From positions 62,001 through 126,000 of the forward strand of contig JAKCFJ010000003.1 in the NCBI GenBank assembly GCA_025041175.1: a stretch of DNA of 64,000 nucleotides, read 5' to 3'. The notes beneath the pieces are model-generated. The model was not told where the DNA came from. It was given only the letters and a program-made list of their open reading frames with translations, and did not search any database. Numbering within the stretch: position 1 is the first letter of the stretch; each line of letters starts with the position of its first letter. The DNA is from Halobacteriales archaeon YIM A00010 (lineage in GTDB: Archaea; Halobacteriota; Halobacteria; Halobacteriales; Haloarculaceae). Positions 1 through 8,935 of the stretch are shown one piece after another. The translations under genes and the position numbers were made by a program.

Positions 1-180
1 CACGTACGATGAGACAGCCTAGCCATCTCAGCAGCCCACTCCTAAGGGTCACCAGAGAAACGATCTCTCGCCATACGAGCACCGAGCCCACCATGGAAAC
101 TGTAATAAAGACCAGGGCCCGTCCGAGGGCGGTGTTCAGATACGGATGAAGGGTGGGACGGTACAATTTTTCAGTGCTCT

Positions 181-919
181 ATGCCGAAAAACTCCCGCCA
201 CAACGGATGTTTGGACGACATCGACGTGGATGTTGTGGAGCGCGAAGCAACACCGCAACTGTTGCTGAGGCTCAGTATTCAGCTCCATCCTTCTTGATTA
301 TCGCTTTCGGATGCAGTTATTATTCTTGAGACATTCAGTGTTGAACGGGCGCGTTCGACCGTTCACAACTGGGTGCACACGGCTGAGCTACAGCCCGAAA
401 ATGGCCAAAGCCCGGATCACGTTACGGTTGACGATACCGTGATCCGACGCAATGACGAGCAGTAGTGGCTGTATGGTGTCGCCAGGCGAAGCCTGGCTGC
501 TAGCCAAAACCTTCGGTTTTGGCGATGTCGCCAGAAATCGGAAATTTCTGGTTGACTCACGAGAGCACAGCTCTCGTGACCGCGGTCGATCCGAAATGAA
601 CGAATTGCTCTATACAACGCTTGAGCCGACCACAACCACGGTTCTCGCTCATTCATTTCTTACTGAATTCGCCGAGAAACATGATGGTACCGATGCTGTG
701 GTTCTCGTTGATGATTCACACTCAGTACAAGATGCGTGTCATCGACATGGCTTTGATTTCAGAGACGAACAGCATGAAAATCGAAACAGCGTCGAACGTG
801 TATTCAGTGAGGTAAAACCGAAGACTTCTTCGTTCTCAAACTGTTTCAGCAATGCCCACACAGAAACTGAAAACGAGCGGCTCAGATCGTTCGCCTTTAC
901 ATGGAATCAGCTAATCTGA
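181..919 (+). pseudogene. IS6-type transposase relic
   Basis: A decayed haloarchaeal IS6-family transposase. The reading starts at an ATG with MPKNSRHNGC, shifts frame near 290, and continues as LSLSDAVIILETFSVERARS, then VHNWVHTAELQPENG and DDTVIRRNDEQ, which holds the first catalytic Asp. A stop codon follows, then a block of hairpins (481-579). After another shift the tail reads VLVDDSHSVQDACHRHGFDF, NRNSVERVFSEVK and SFAFTWNQLI, the usual C-terminus. Two frameshifts, two internal stops and the hairpin block mean no functional enzyme. Family assignment rests on the recognisable motif order. Confidence 0.8.
481..579. repeat. Four tandem short hairpins
   Basis: Four inverted repeats lie nearly end to end: GCCAGGC/GCCTGGC with loop GAA (481-497); GCCAAAACC/GGTTTTGGC with loop TTC (503-523); CCAGAAAT/ATTTCTGG with a 5-nt loop (531-551); TCACGAGAG/CTCTCGTGA with a 5-nt loop (557-579). 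All stems are perfect. The block interrupts the transposase relic between the codons for WLYGVA and AVDP, residues that are adjacent in intact relatives, so it looks like an insertion. Similar blocks occur near 25675-25721 and 45005-45054. Confidence 0.8.
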
Positions 920-998
920 ACACTACCGAGTTGCTGGTACTAACACTTCCGGTTGTAGCGCGAGTAACGAAGCGCGTTTGATACCCCACGAGGGACGA

Positions 999-2222
999 TC
1001 AGTCGTCGGGATCACCGAATGCCCCCTCGCGTCGCAACCGTTCGAGTTGCTCCTCGTCGTAACCGATCTCGCTGAAGACCTCGTCGTTGTGCTCGCCGAG
1101 GTCCGGCGGTGCGGATTCGAACCCCGAGGAGACGTTCTCGAAGTTCAGGGGGTGTTCGATAACGGGGATCTCCGTGCCGTCATCATCGATAGTCCGAACC
1201 ATCTCGCGCGCGCCGGTCTGTTCGTTGTAGAGCGCGTCATCCACGTCTTGAACGGGGCCTGCGGGAACGCCAGCATCGACGAGAACGTCCATCCACTCGT
1301 CGGTCGTCCGCTCTTCGAGCGTGTTCTCGATTTCGGCTTCGAGCGCGTCCATGTGTTCGACCCGGTCGGCGTTTTCCTCGAAGCGGTCGTCTGCCGGGAG
1401 GTCGGGACGATCGATCGCTTCGCACAAACGCCACCAGAGGTTCTGGTTCAGACAGGCGATGTTGAGGTGGCCGTCGGCCGTCCCGAAGGTCTGGTACGGG
1501 GCGAGGACCGGGTCTTTCGTTCCCATCCGTCCCGGTTCCTCGCCGGCGAACACCGTGCCGGCCTGCTTCGTCAGCCACGGTAGCGTCGCGTCGAGCATAC
1601 CCAGCTCGACGTACTCCCCGTCGCCGGACAGTAGTCGGCGGTACAGCGCACCCACGATACCGAACGCTGCCCACATCCCAGTTATGAGGTCGGTCTGTGG
1701 GAGACCGACTTTCACCGGGTCCCCCCCCGCCTCGCCGGTGACGGTCATGATGCCGCTCATTCCCTGAACGAGTAGATCGTAGCCCGGCCGCTTGCTCCAC
1801 GGCCCGGTCGAGCCGAACGCCGAGATGTCGCAGTAGATGAGTTCCTCGTTGCGCGCGACGAGGTCGTCGTACCCGACATCCAGCCGGTCGGCGGTCCCGG
1901 GGCGGAAGTTCTGGATGACGATGTCAGCCGTTTCTACGAGGTCATAAAGGGCGTCTAGCCCCGCATCGGATTTGAGATCGAGTTCGACGCTGCGCTTGTC
2001 GTAGTTGACCGTCCAGTAGTACGGCGAGTCACCGTCGACAAACGGCGGTCCGGAGTGGCGGATATCGTCGCCGACGCCGGGCCGTTCTACCTTGATGACG
2101 TTTGCACCCTGGTTTGCGAGCATGAGAGAACAGAACCCGCCAGTGACGAACGTCGACAGGTCGATGACGGTTATCCCGTCTAGCAGGCGTTCATCTGGAG
2201 TCACACATCGATTCACGACCAC
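999..2222 (-). CDS. CaiB/BaiF family (class III) CoA-transferase
   Basis: A 407-aa class III CoA-transferase, close to the usual family length. The N-terminus has LLDGITVIDLSTFVTGG and an ANVIKVERPG segment typical of the nucleotide-binding part. The catalytic Asp that forms the acyl-aspartyl anhydride is probably D178, in PQTDLITGMWAA. Members move CoA between carboxylates in the cytoplasm; the substrate cannot be read from sequence. It is transcribed away from the cyclase gene at 2634, and a palindrome-ended repeat lies about 30 bp upstream of its start. The catabolic neighbours suggest it activates or recycles an organic acid from that pathway (inference). Confidence 0.88.
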   Translation of the reverse strand: MVVNRCVTPDERLLDGITVIDLSTFVTGGFCSLMLANQGANVIKVERPGVGDDIRHSGPPFVDGDSPYYWTVNYDKRSVELDLKSDAGLDALYDLVETADIVIQNFRPGTADRLDVGYDDLVARNEELIYCDISAFGSTGPWSKRPGYDLLVQGMSGIMTVTGEAGGDPVKVGLPQTDLITGMWAAFGIVGALYRRLLSGDGEYVELGMLDATLPWLTKQAGTVFAGEEPGRMGTKDPVLAPYQTFGTADGHLNIACLNQNLWWRLCEAIDRPDLPADDRFEENADRVEHMDALEAEIENTLEERTTDEWMDVLVDAGVPAGPVQDVDDALYNEQTGAREMVRTIDDDGTEIPVIEHPLNFENVSSGFESAPPDLGEHNDEVFSEIGYDEEQLERLRREGAFGDPDD

Positions 2223-2250
2223 CGCTGTAAAATATGTACCGGTGAACCGC

Positions 2251-2351
2251 CTATACTGTCGGACAGAGGTGATTGAATATTAGATGCTGGTAAACTGCCA
2301 GACAGCAAATAGATAGTCCGTCGCAATCCGTCCGCAGGTCCGACAGTATAG
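2251..2351. repeat. MITE-like repeat, copy 1
   Basis: A ~101-bp element bounded by perfect 14-bp inverted repeats CTATACTGTCGGAC and GTCCGACAGTATAG. Its reverse complement aligns along its length with 6508-6603, including GTCCG/CGGAC-rich internal stretches and an ACCAGCATCT core. It contains no ORF. It lies between the divergent CoA-transferase and cyclase genes, directly upstream of the former, so it could also contain or act as a regulatory site. Confidence 0.75.
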
Positions 2352-2633
2352 TACACGCTCATCGCAACAGCCAACGACCCCACGGCGGAGACGGACATCA
2401 TCCCCGACACCAGCGACCTGACGTTAATGAGAATTCGACAACGTTCCGGTCGGCAGCGTACTGCGTTGGTCCACTGGGGATCCCACCGGCACCGATACGC
2501 CGTTCCGAACGTTTGCTCGGCAGTGCTGCTGATCCCAGCGTAGTTCCCACTTTGGGACGCTCTCTTCACGTATTATCAGCAATATGGTTGACTTCCCAAA
2601 CTTTACCTTAGTCACCAGAATAGTAGGTAATGC

Positions 2634-3398
2634 ATGCTGGAAGGCTATGAGATGTACGACCTGACACAGCCGTGGTCGCAAGATACCCCGGCTTGGCCAA
2701 CGTACGATAATCCGAAAGTGTGGTACGAGAAGAGTCTGGACACCGAGAAGGTGAACGGACAGAAAATCGAGTTCATGAATCACACGGGAACCCATCTCGA
2801 CGGTGAGAAACACTTCGTGGCGAACGGGCGAGACATCGAAGAGATGCCACTCGACGAACTCGTCGGCGACGCCGTCATCGCGGATATTTCCGACAAAGTC
2901 GGCGACTACGATGTCTACACCAGCGACATGATCGCGGACGTTGTCGACGTCCGCGAGGGGGATATCCTGTTCATCCACACCGGGTATCAGAAGCACGCGT
3001 GGCACCGCGAAGAGGCGGATCCACACAAGTTTTTCTGCAAGCACCCTGGGCCGAATCAGGAGTTCGCAGATTGGTGTAAGGAGAAGAACCTCAACTACCT
3101 CCTGTTGGACTGCGGGAGCGCCGACCACCCGATGAACACCGTCATCCAGGACGTACGGCCGGAACTGGCCGACGAGGCAGCCGACCACCTCGGCGTCAAC
3201 GATCTCGACGAGATATTCCCGCCGGAAGGGTACCAACTGATGCACAACGAACTGTTCCCCGAAGGGATCGTCCACGTCGAGAACGCTCAGGTCCCCGAGG
3301 AACTGCTCAACGAACGAGTCCAGATCGGGACGTTCCCATGGCGATTCCGCGGCGGCGAATCCAGCGTTTCGCGGTGTGTAGCGTTCAAAGAAGCGTAA
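2634..3398 (+). CDS. Cyclase family metal-dependent hydrolase
   Basis: A 254-aa member of the cyclase family (PF04199), which includes kynurenine formamidase and isatin hydrolase. The diagnostic metal-binding motif HTGTHLDGEKH is at residues 50-60. Family members hydrolyse cyclic or N-formyl amides using bound divalent metal. The first ATG (2634) is used here; an ATG six codons on (M7) is an alternative. It is transcribed divergently from the CoA-transferase, and the IclR regulator and hydantoinase follow on the opposite strand. A role in ring-opening or deformylation of a hydantoinase-pathway intermediate is inferred from context; the exact substrate is unknown. Confidence 0.85.
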   Translation: MLEGYEMYDLTQPWSQDTPAWPTYDNPKVWYEKSLDTEKVNGQKIEFMNHTGTHLDGEKHFVANGRDIEEMPLDELVGDAVIADISDKVGDYDVYTSDMIADVVDVREGDILFIHTGYQKHAWHREEADPHKFFCKHPGPNQEFADWCKEKNLNYLLLDCGSADHPMNTVIQDVRPELADEAADHLGVNDLDEIFPPEGYQLMHNELFPEGIVHVENAQVPEELLNERVQIGTFPWRFRGGESSVSRCVAFKEA

Positions 3399-3943
3399 CG
3401 TCGTTCTGCAGTGTCGGAGTCCGCCTTTCTCCTACTCCGGCACCAACTGACAAGCTACTAGTCCTCTCTCAAACAGTACAACACCGAGTTGACCGACTCT
3501 CTGGAATCGGTACTGTACGACGGTGATCGCAGACCGCGCCGGTTGCGGACACACGTTTCATATCGTGGGATGGCGACTGATATCCGAGAACCACGTTCCC
3601 CGTGTCCCGTCTCGTTCTGCTCATCTGAACGAAGATTCATGACATACAAGAATAAGTTCGAAAACGGGATGTGCATTACACACGTACACTTGTAATACCC
3701 TCGAGCGTTCGAACCACTACCACAAATTACGACCGCGGTGTCTGTGATCATTGGTAGGCAGACTGGGGTCCGGTGCCAAATGGCCGTACCGTCTTGAGAA
3801 GGATCCATCCCCCGAGAAGCAGCCAAACCGGCGCCAATTTTACATTCCGGAACGAACGTCGCGTAGTACGGATCCGACTATCAGCATTCAATATGTCCTC
3901 CACGATGAACGGGAGATACCAAACAGCGGACTGCTGCCGGAAA
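3399..3943. other. Intergenic, no gene seen
   Basis: Convergent spacer between the cyclase gene and the IclR gene. Short reading frames here have no recognisable protein features, and no repeat or relic was identified. Confidence 0.6.
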
Positions 3944-4702
3944 TTACGAGTACGTCATGTTGAGTTCGATGAGGCTGACGATGTCTTTGAGTTTCGATGG
4001 GAACGTTTCGCGGAACCGTTCGTCCTGAACCCGGCTCGATGGGCCAGCGATGCTCACCGAACCGAGAACATTGTCCTCCCCGTCCGTGATAGGGACAGCG
4101 ACGCTACGAAGGCCATCGAGTCGTTCCTGGTCATCGAAGGCGACTCCTTTATCGGAGATGCGTTCCAGTTCCCTGAACAGCTCTCCGCGATCGGTAATCG
4201 TGTTCGTCGTTAGTTCTGGAAGCCCGTGCTTTGCTATGATATCCTCGACCTGCTCCCGAGGAAGAGTGGCCAGAATGGCCTTCCCGAGTGCGGCGCCATG
4301 GAGGTAGATACGCTGTCCAATGTAGCTGTCGATGTGAACCGCCTGTTTTCCCTCGGCTCGGTGGAGAAAGACGCCAAGACCGTGCTCTTCGATGAGGAGG
4401 GCGGAAATTTCCCCGGTTTCGTTTGCCAAGTGATTCACCTCTTGGCGGGCTATCTCGTGAACGTCGTGGTGTTTCCGGGCTTTCGCACCCAGTTTCAAGA
4501 ACCGGCAGCCTAGACGATACGAACCACCCTCATTGACTACGTACTCGTTTTTCTCGAGGGTTTTGAGATGGTTAAACACCGTGCTCCTGGGAAGATCTAC
4601 CTCGTCTGCGAGCTCCGTGATACCGACACTCTCGTACTCCTGTAGCGCCTGCGCGATCGTAAGCGTCGTTTCGATCGCGTTGACCGGGACGTTTTCGCTC
4701 AT
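3944..4702 (-). CDS. IclR family transcriptional regulator
   Basis: A ~252-aa IclR-type regulator. The N-terminal winged helix-turn-helix reads TIAQALQEYESVGITELADE followed by VDLPRSTVFNHLKTLEKN; the C-terminal effector-binding domain includes HGAALGKAILATLP and GSVSIAGPSSRV. The start is placed at MSENVPVNAIETT (4702), because the 42 upstream in-frame residues are not family-like and the IclR domain begins immediately after. IclR proteins usually control adjacent catabolic genes in response to a small-molecule acid. Likely targets are the cyclase, the hydantoinase and possibly the CoA-transferase (inference). Confidence 0.9.
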   Translation of the reverse strand: MSENVPVNAIETTLTIAQALQEYESVGITELADEVDLPRSTVFNHLKTLEKNEYVVNEGGSYRLGCRFLKLGAKARKHHDVHEIARQEVNHLANETGEISALLIEEHGLGVFLHRAEGKQAVHIDSYIGQRIYLHGAALGKAILATLPREQVEDIIAKHGLPELTTNTITDRGELFRELERISDKGVAFDDQERLDGLRSVAVPITDGEDNVLGSVSIAGPSSRVQDERFRETFPSKLKDIVSLIELNMTYS

Positions 4703-5007
4703 TACATCTACTACTGGAGTGATCCGATAAAGGAGTTTTCCCCTATCACAAAACGATTGTCCGTCAAGACGGTATGTGCACGTGTAGCAAGCAAAAATCC
4801 CGTGATGTGGGACGTGATATCGTATCAATCCTTGTTATCCATTCATATGACACTCTATTTCATGATGTGGAACGGCAGGTATTTTACACACTCGTTTCGA
4901 TACGCCCCACCTCGCTTTAGTGAGCTCACGATCATTTTGGCAACGTATGAAAACGACGCGGACCGAACACCCTGTGCATCACCGTCCAAATCCGTCCGAT
5001 AGGTGGT
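4703..5007. other. Intergenic, likely promoter of IclR gene
   Basis: About 300 bp between the start of the IclR gene and the end of the hydantoinase gene. It is relatively AT-rich in the middle (4835-4880). No ORF with protein-like features and no clear operator palindrome were found. Confidence 0.5.
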
Positions 5008-6429
5008 TTACTCCAGCGCGACACCGTCGGCGGATCGAGAGAGATACTCACGACCACCTTTATCGACCTGGAGTTTCCCGCGTTCGACGACGACCTCTCC
5101 GCCTACGATCGTGTGTGTTGGCAATCCATTAAGTTTATCGTTGTGAAACGTAGAGTAGCGCGGTTCCATCGTGTGATAGAAGTCGTCGTCGACGACGGCG
5201 GACTTTTCGAGATCGACGATGACCATATCCGCGTCAGCGCCTTCGACGAGCGCGCCTTTGCGGGGGTAGAGTCCCCAGCGTTTCGCATTGTTCTCTGCAC
5301 ACACTTCGACGAGCCGTTCCATACTGATGCGGTTCTGGTTGACGCCTTCGCTCATCATCACTGGCAAGAAGTACTCGATACCGTTGTTGTCTCCGGGGAT
5401 CGCCTTCCATACGTCACCGTACATTCCTCCGTCTTTCTCCTTGAACGGTTTCTTGTGCGGGCAGTGGTCCGTTCCGGCGTAGTCGACCACACCCTCTCTG
5501 AGTCCGTGCCAGAGCCGGTTTTTGCTCCACTCGCCCCGGAGCGGCGGTGAAATCTTCCCCCAGGTTCCGAGATCCTCGTCGTTCGTGTGCGCGAGAAACG
5601 CCGGAAGCGTCTCCGCATTGATGTCGACTCCGCGGTCCTGGTACCGCTCGCAGATCTCGACTCCTTCCCCCGTGCTCATGTGGACGATGTAGGCCGTCGA
5701 GTCGGTGTACTCCGTGAGTTTGGCGATGTTTTCGATCTGCATCGCCTCGGCGACGTTCGGCGACGACTCGGACCACGCTTCGAGGTCGTTCCGACCTTCG
5801 TTTTTGAGCTCCTTTCGTCGCTCGTATGCGAGGTCCTCGTTTTCGGCGTGGAACATGACGACGCCGTTTTCGATGTCTGCGACCCTATCGAGGACCGTGT
5901 ACACCCGACCGGAGTCGGAGTGGTTGATCCCGAGTTCCGGTGATGCGTGCTTGTACCAGTTGTAGAAGATCTTGAACGAGCGGACGCCCTCCTCGGCCAG
6001 CCCCTCGATTTCGTCGACGTGGTGGTCTTTGTGTACGATAGCGTGGTAGGCGAAATCGATATAGGAGTTCTCCTCACCTGCCTCGACAAAGTAGTCCATG
6101 TCGGGGAGGTACGGATCGGGTTGGAGGAGGAAGTTCACGACTGTGGTCACGCCGCCGTGAACGGCCCCGCGCGTTTCGGTTTCGAAGTCGTGAGCCAGCC
6201 CCTCATGATACTCGTACTCGTATCGCGAGAGCCCCCAGTGAACGTGGGGATCGATGAATCCGGGAACGAGATAGTTTCCCTCGGCGTCGATCGTTCGCTC
6301 GGCGTCGGGAAGGTTTTGCTCCGTGCCGACCGCGACGACGGTCCCATCGGTGACCGCAACACCACCGATGAGGGTTTCGTTCGGCGTTACGACTCGGGCA
6401 TTAACCACTCGTAGGTCTGCGCGTGCCAT
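5008..6429 (-). CDS. D-hydantoinase / dihydropyrimidinase-type amidohydrolase
   Basis: A 473-aa amidohydrolase of the dihydropyrimidinase/allantoinase group, normal length. Binuclear metal ligands are visible: H62 and H64 in PGFIDPHVHWG, the carbamylated lysine K153 in SFKIFYNW, H194 in VMFHAENED, H250 in YIVHMST and D321 in GTDHCPH. It hydrolyses a cyclic amide (dihydropyrimidine, hydantoin, allantoin or similar) in the cytoplasm. The clustering with a cyclase-family hydrolase, an NCS2 nucleobase permease and a molybdenum hydroxylase supports a role in N-heterocycle breakdown. Substrate specificity cannot be fixed. A repeat with long inverted ends lies about 80 bp upstream of the start. Confidence 0.9.
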   Translation of the reverse strand: MARADLRVVNARVVTPNETLIGGVAVTDGTVVAVGTEQNLPDAERTIDAEGNYLVPGFIDPHVHWGLSRYEYEYHEGLAHDFETETRGAVHGGVTTVVNFLLQPDPYLPDMDYFVEAGEENSYIDFAYHAIVHKDHHVDEIEGLAEEGVRSFKIFYNWYKHASPELGINHSDSGRVYTVLDRVADIENGVVMFHAENEDLAYERRKELKNEGRNDLEAWSESSPNVAEAMQIENIAKLTEYTDSTAYIVHMSTGEGVEICERYQDRGVDINAETLPAFLAHTNDEDLGTWGKISPPLRGEWSKNRLWHGLREGVVDYAGTDHCPHKKPFKEKDGGMYGDVWKAIPGDNNGIEYFLPVMMSEGVNQNRISMERLVEVCAENNAKRWGLYPRKGALVEGADADMVIVDLEKSAVVDDDFYHTMEPRYSTFHNDKLNGLPTHTIVGGEVVVERGKLQVDKGGREYLSRSADGVALE

Positions 6430-6507
6430 GTGTACATCAGTTGGGGTATGAGAACTTAACTGTCTGGGAAGGAGACGGCCCCAGTCATCTTCGACCCACC
6501 CGAAGTC

Positions 6508-6603
6508 ATACTGTCGGACCGACGGACGGATTGAGCCGGAATATCAATCTGCTGTCTGCGGTTCACCAGCATCTGATATCCAATCATCTCTGTCCGACAG
6601 TAT
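6508..6603. repeat. MITE-like repeat, copy 2
   Basis: A ~96-bp element with 12-bp perfect inverted ends ATACTGTCGGAC and GTCCGACAGTAT. It aligns along its length with the reverse complement of 2251-2351, roughly three-quarters identical by eye. It lies upstream of the hydantoinase gene. The two copies are in opposite orientation and bracket the cyclase-IclR-hydantoinase segment. Confidence 0.75.
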
Positions 6604-6637
6604 CAGTAGGCTATCGACCACGATCCGGCGGCGACGT

Positions 6638-7072
6638 TCACTGTGGCGTTTCGCTCGAGTTCGCCCCAACGGACCGAACGAGATCCCCGAGCGTCTCGTA
6701 GCACTCCTTTGGCGCTACCGGATGAACGGCGACGGGAGCTGGCTCGTCCTGCACGCGGATGACCAGCCCGTATCGTTTGCTGTACGTCCGGTAGAAGCTC
6801 CAACAGCCGACCGCGACGAATCCGAGCCCGACGAGGACGTTTCGTGTCGCTCCGACGAACAATCCGACGCCGATCAGGAGGAGACTCGTGATAGCGAGGT
6901 CCCACTCGATGGTGTTGAGCGAAACGCGCGCGATGTCGCCACGGCGTATCTTGATGTTCTGCTTTCCGTCCCGTTGCACGAAGACGGCGTCGTCGTTGTA
7001 GCCGATCCAGCCGCCCGGCCGAAGCGACATCTTTGTGACCGTCGTTTCGGTTCCGTCCTCGCGGTCGTTCAT
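6638..7072 (-). CDS. Small membrane protein, unknown function
   Basis: A 144-aa protein I do not recognise. The first half resembles a PH-like or SRPBCC-like fold only weakly (GGWIGYNDDAVFVQRDGKQN and IKIRRGDIARVSLNTI). Two adjacent hydrophobic segments follow (ITSLLLIGVGLFVGA and VLVGLGFVAVGCWSF, about residues 61-95), then a soluble C-terminus. It lies 66 bp downstream of the NCS2 permease gene on the same strand, so the two are probably co-transcribed. An accessory role with the permease is possible but unproven. Confidence 0.7.
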   Translation of the reverse strand: MNDREDGTETTVTKMSLRPGGWIGYNDDAVFVQRDGKQNIKIRRGDIARVSLNTIEWDLAITSLLLIGVGLFVGATRNVLVGLGFVAVGCWSFYRTYSKRYGLVIRVQDEPAPVAVHPVAPKECYETLGDLVRSVGANSSETPQ

Positions 7073-7138
7073 ACGGTATCATTGCTGTATGTTCACTTGT
7101 CACTTGCGGGAGCCGTCGAAAGAAGCGTTCGGCTCCGG

Positions 7139-8671
7139 TCAGTCATCGGCCGTATCCGGTTCGACCCCGCTGTCCCCGGCGAGCCACTGCTCGTGGAACG
7201 GTTCGAACGCGTCCTCGTCCTCGGTGATCTCCTCCCACGCGGTCAACCCACGCTCCTCCTCGATCCCGGGAATCGTGTTGTCCAGAATGAAGGCGGCGAT
7301 GCCGCCGACGGCGATCTCGGTCCCCAGGATGATGCTGATCGTCTGTGCGACTTCCGGAATACCCAGAACCGCGCCCAGAAGGGGAACATTCGAAAGACCT
7401 GCCTCGAGGGACATCCCCGCGTTCTGGACGTTCGTGATGTACTGTGGGATCGAAAGCCCGGCGAACAGCCCGAACCCGAGCACGAACACGTTGCGATTCC
7501 GATTGAGGTCGACGTGCTGGAGCTGTGAGAGACCGACGCCGACGATCTGCGCGAACATCACGAGGAAGAGCCCTCCGACAATGGCGTTGGGAATCGTCGC
7601 CACGAACGCCCCGAAGTAGCCAACAAAACCGACCAGAATCATCACGACGGCACCGATCTGCACGACGTACCGGGAAGCGACGCCGGTGATACCGATCGCG
7701 CCAACGTTCTCGGTGTAGGAAGTCGAGCCGTTGCCAGTTCCCATGATGCCGGCGAAGACGTTTCCGATCCCCTCCATACCGAGACCGTGATTGATTCGCT
7801 TTCTGTTCGGCGCACCCTCACCGGCCATGCGAGCGACCGAGTGGTAGTCGCCGAAGCTTTCGATGGTCGAGGCGAGCATCCCGGCGAGCATCCCGACGAT
7901 GAACGAGCCAGTGAACAGCGGCATGCCCCACTGGAACGGCACGATCGGGCGGAACGGGGGTGCTTCGATTATCTGTGTCGTATTTACGATATCCACGACG
8001 CCAGCGACCGATAACCCGAGCGCCAACAGATACGACCCACCGAGCCCCAGCAACACCGGGTACAGCTTGAATGCCCGGGAGTAGGTGTCGAGGTACTGGG
8101 AGAACAGCACGATGAGCACGAGCGTCACCCCGGCGAGATACCAGTTCTGTTCGGCGCTGACGATCTGGGGTACGCTGATCAGCGCAAGCCCAATCAGCGT
8201 GATGACCACTGCGATGACAAGCGGGCTGATATACCGTTTTAGCCTGCCGTACACGCCGAAATATCCGATCCCAACCTCGACCACCCCGGCGACGATAATA
8301 GCGCCTTGAAGCTCGCGCATCATCGTCGTCGGCGACGCGTTGCTGGCCGCAAGCACACCGATGATCGCCAAAGCCGGTCCGAGCATCGAGAACGTTCCCC
8401 CCTGGACGATCGGGTAGCGGTTCCCCACCGTCGTCTGTGCGAGTGTCGCAACACCCGAGACGACAAAGAACGTCCCGATAAGCGTGGCCGTCTGACCGGC
8501 GTCGAACCCCAGTGCGCCCGCGAGAACGAGCGGAATGGCGATCGTCGAACCGATCATCGTCAGCCAGTGTTGGACGCCAAGCAGTATCGACTGTCCGAGA
8601 GGCGGCTCGGCATCGATGCCGTACGTGACCATGCTCTCTTGCTCCGCGTCTCCGTCTGTATCTTCACTCAT
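7139..8671 (-). CDS. NCS2 family nucleobase permease (uracil/xanthine type)
   Basis: A 510-aa polytopic membrane protein of the nucleobase-ascorbate transporter (NCS2) family, with around 12-14 hydrophobic segments. The family signature QNxGxxxxT is seen as ENVGAIGITGVASR. It imports purines, pyrimidines or related heterocycles with protons or sodium. Residue choice in the signature does not separate uracil from xanthine or urate specificity here. Its placement next to a hydantoinase and a xanthine-dehydrogenase-type hydroxylase suggests it feeds that pathway. An AT-rich divergent promoter region separates it from the CocE-type hydrolase. Confidence 0.92.
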   Translation of the reverse strand: MSEDTDGDAEQESMVTYGIDAEPPLGQSILLGVQHWLTMIGSTIAIPLVLAGALGFDAGQTATLIGTFFVVSGVATLAQTTVGNRYPIVQGGTFSMLGPALAIIGVLAASNASPTTMMRELQGAIIVAGVVEVGIGYFGVYGRLKRYISPLVIAVVITLIGLALISVPQIVSAEQNWYLAGVTLVLIVLFSQYLDTYSRAFKLYPVLLGLGGSYLLALGLSVAGVVDIVNTTQIIEAPPFRPIVPFQWGMPLFTGSFIVGMLAGMLASTIESFGDYHSVARMAGEGAPNRKRINHGLGMEGIGNVFAGIMGTGNGSTSYTENVGAIGITGVASRYVVQIGAVVMILVGFVGYFGAFVATIPNAIVGGLFLVMFAQIVGVGLSQLQHVDLNRNRNVFVLGFGLFAGLSIPQYITNVQNAGMSLEAGLSNVPLLGAVLGIPEVAQTISIILGTEIAVGGIAAFILDNTIPGIEEERGLTAWEEITEDEDAFEPFHEQWLAGDSGVEPDTADD

Positions 8672-8905
8672 GTTTCTTCCCCGGATAATATGTGGTATGG
8701 ATATTCATAGCTCGAACGCCGGCTACCGTAAGGAATGAAAAACATATCCATAAAACTATTGGTCAATAACGCGCACGACAGAAACGGCGTTTCTATCGTA
8801 TTGCCTATGTATGATACACATAAATACATAAAAATATACAAAATTGGGTATTGAATGATTGAATTGGCGCTGATGACGGCTCCACAGAGCGCCATCGTGC
8901 ACAAC

Positions 8906-8914
8906 TTATTTTAT
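8906..8914 (+). promoter_or_regulatory. TATA box for the S15 hydrolase gene
   Basis: TTATTTTAT is centred about 26 bp before the ATG at 8936. That spacing fits an archaeal promoter with a leaderless transcript and supports 8936 over the upstream in-frame ATG at 8855. Confidence 0.55.
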
Positions 8915-8935
8915 CCTATAGGATACAGTAACGAT

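Noticed and set aside
978-3275. Long open frames opposite the CoA-transferase and cyclase genes
   Set aside because: They are antisense shadows in GC-rich coding sequence; the sense frames carry full family motifs.
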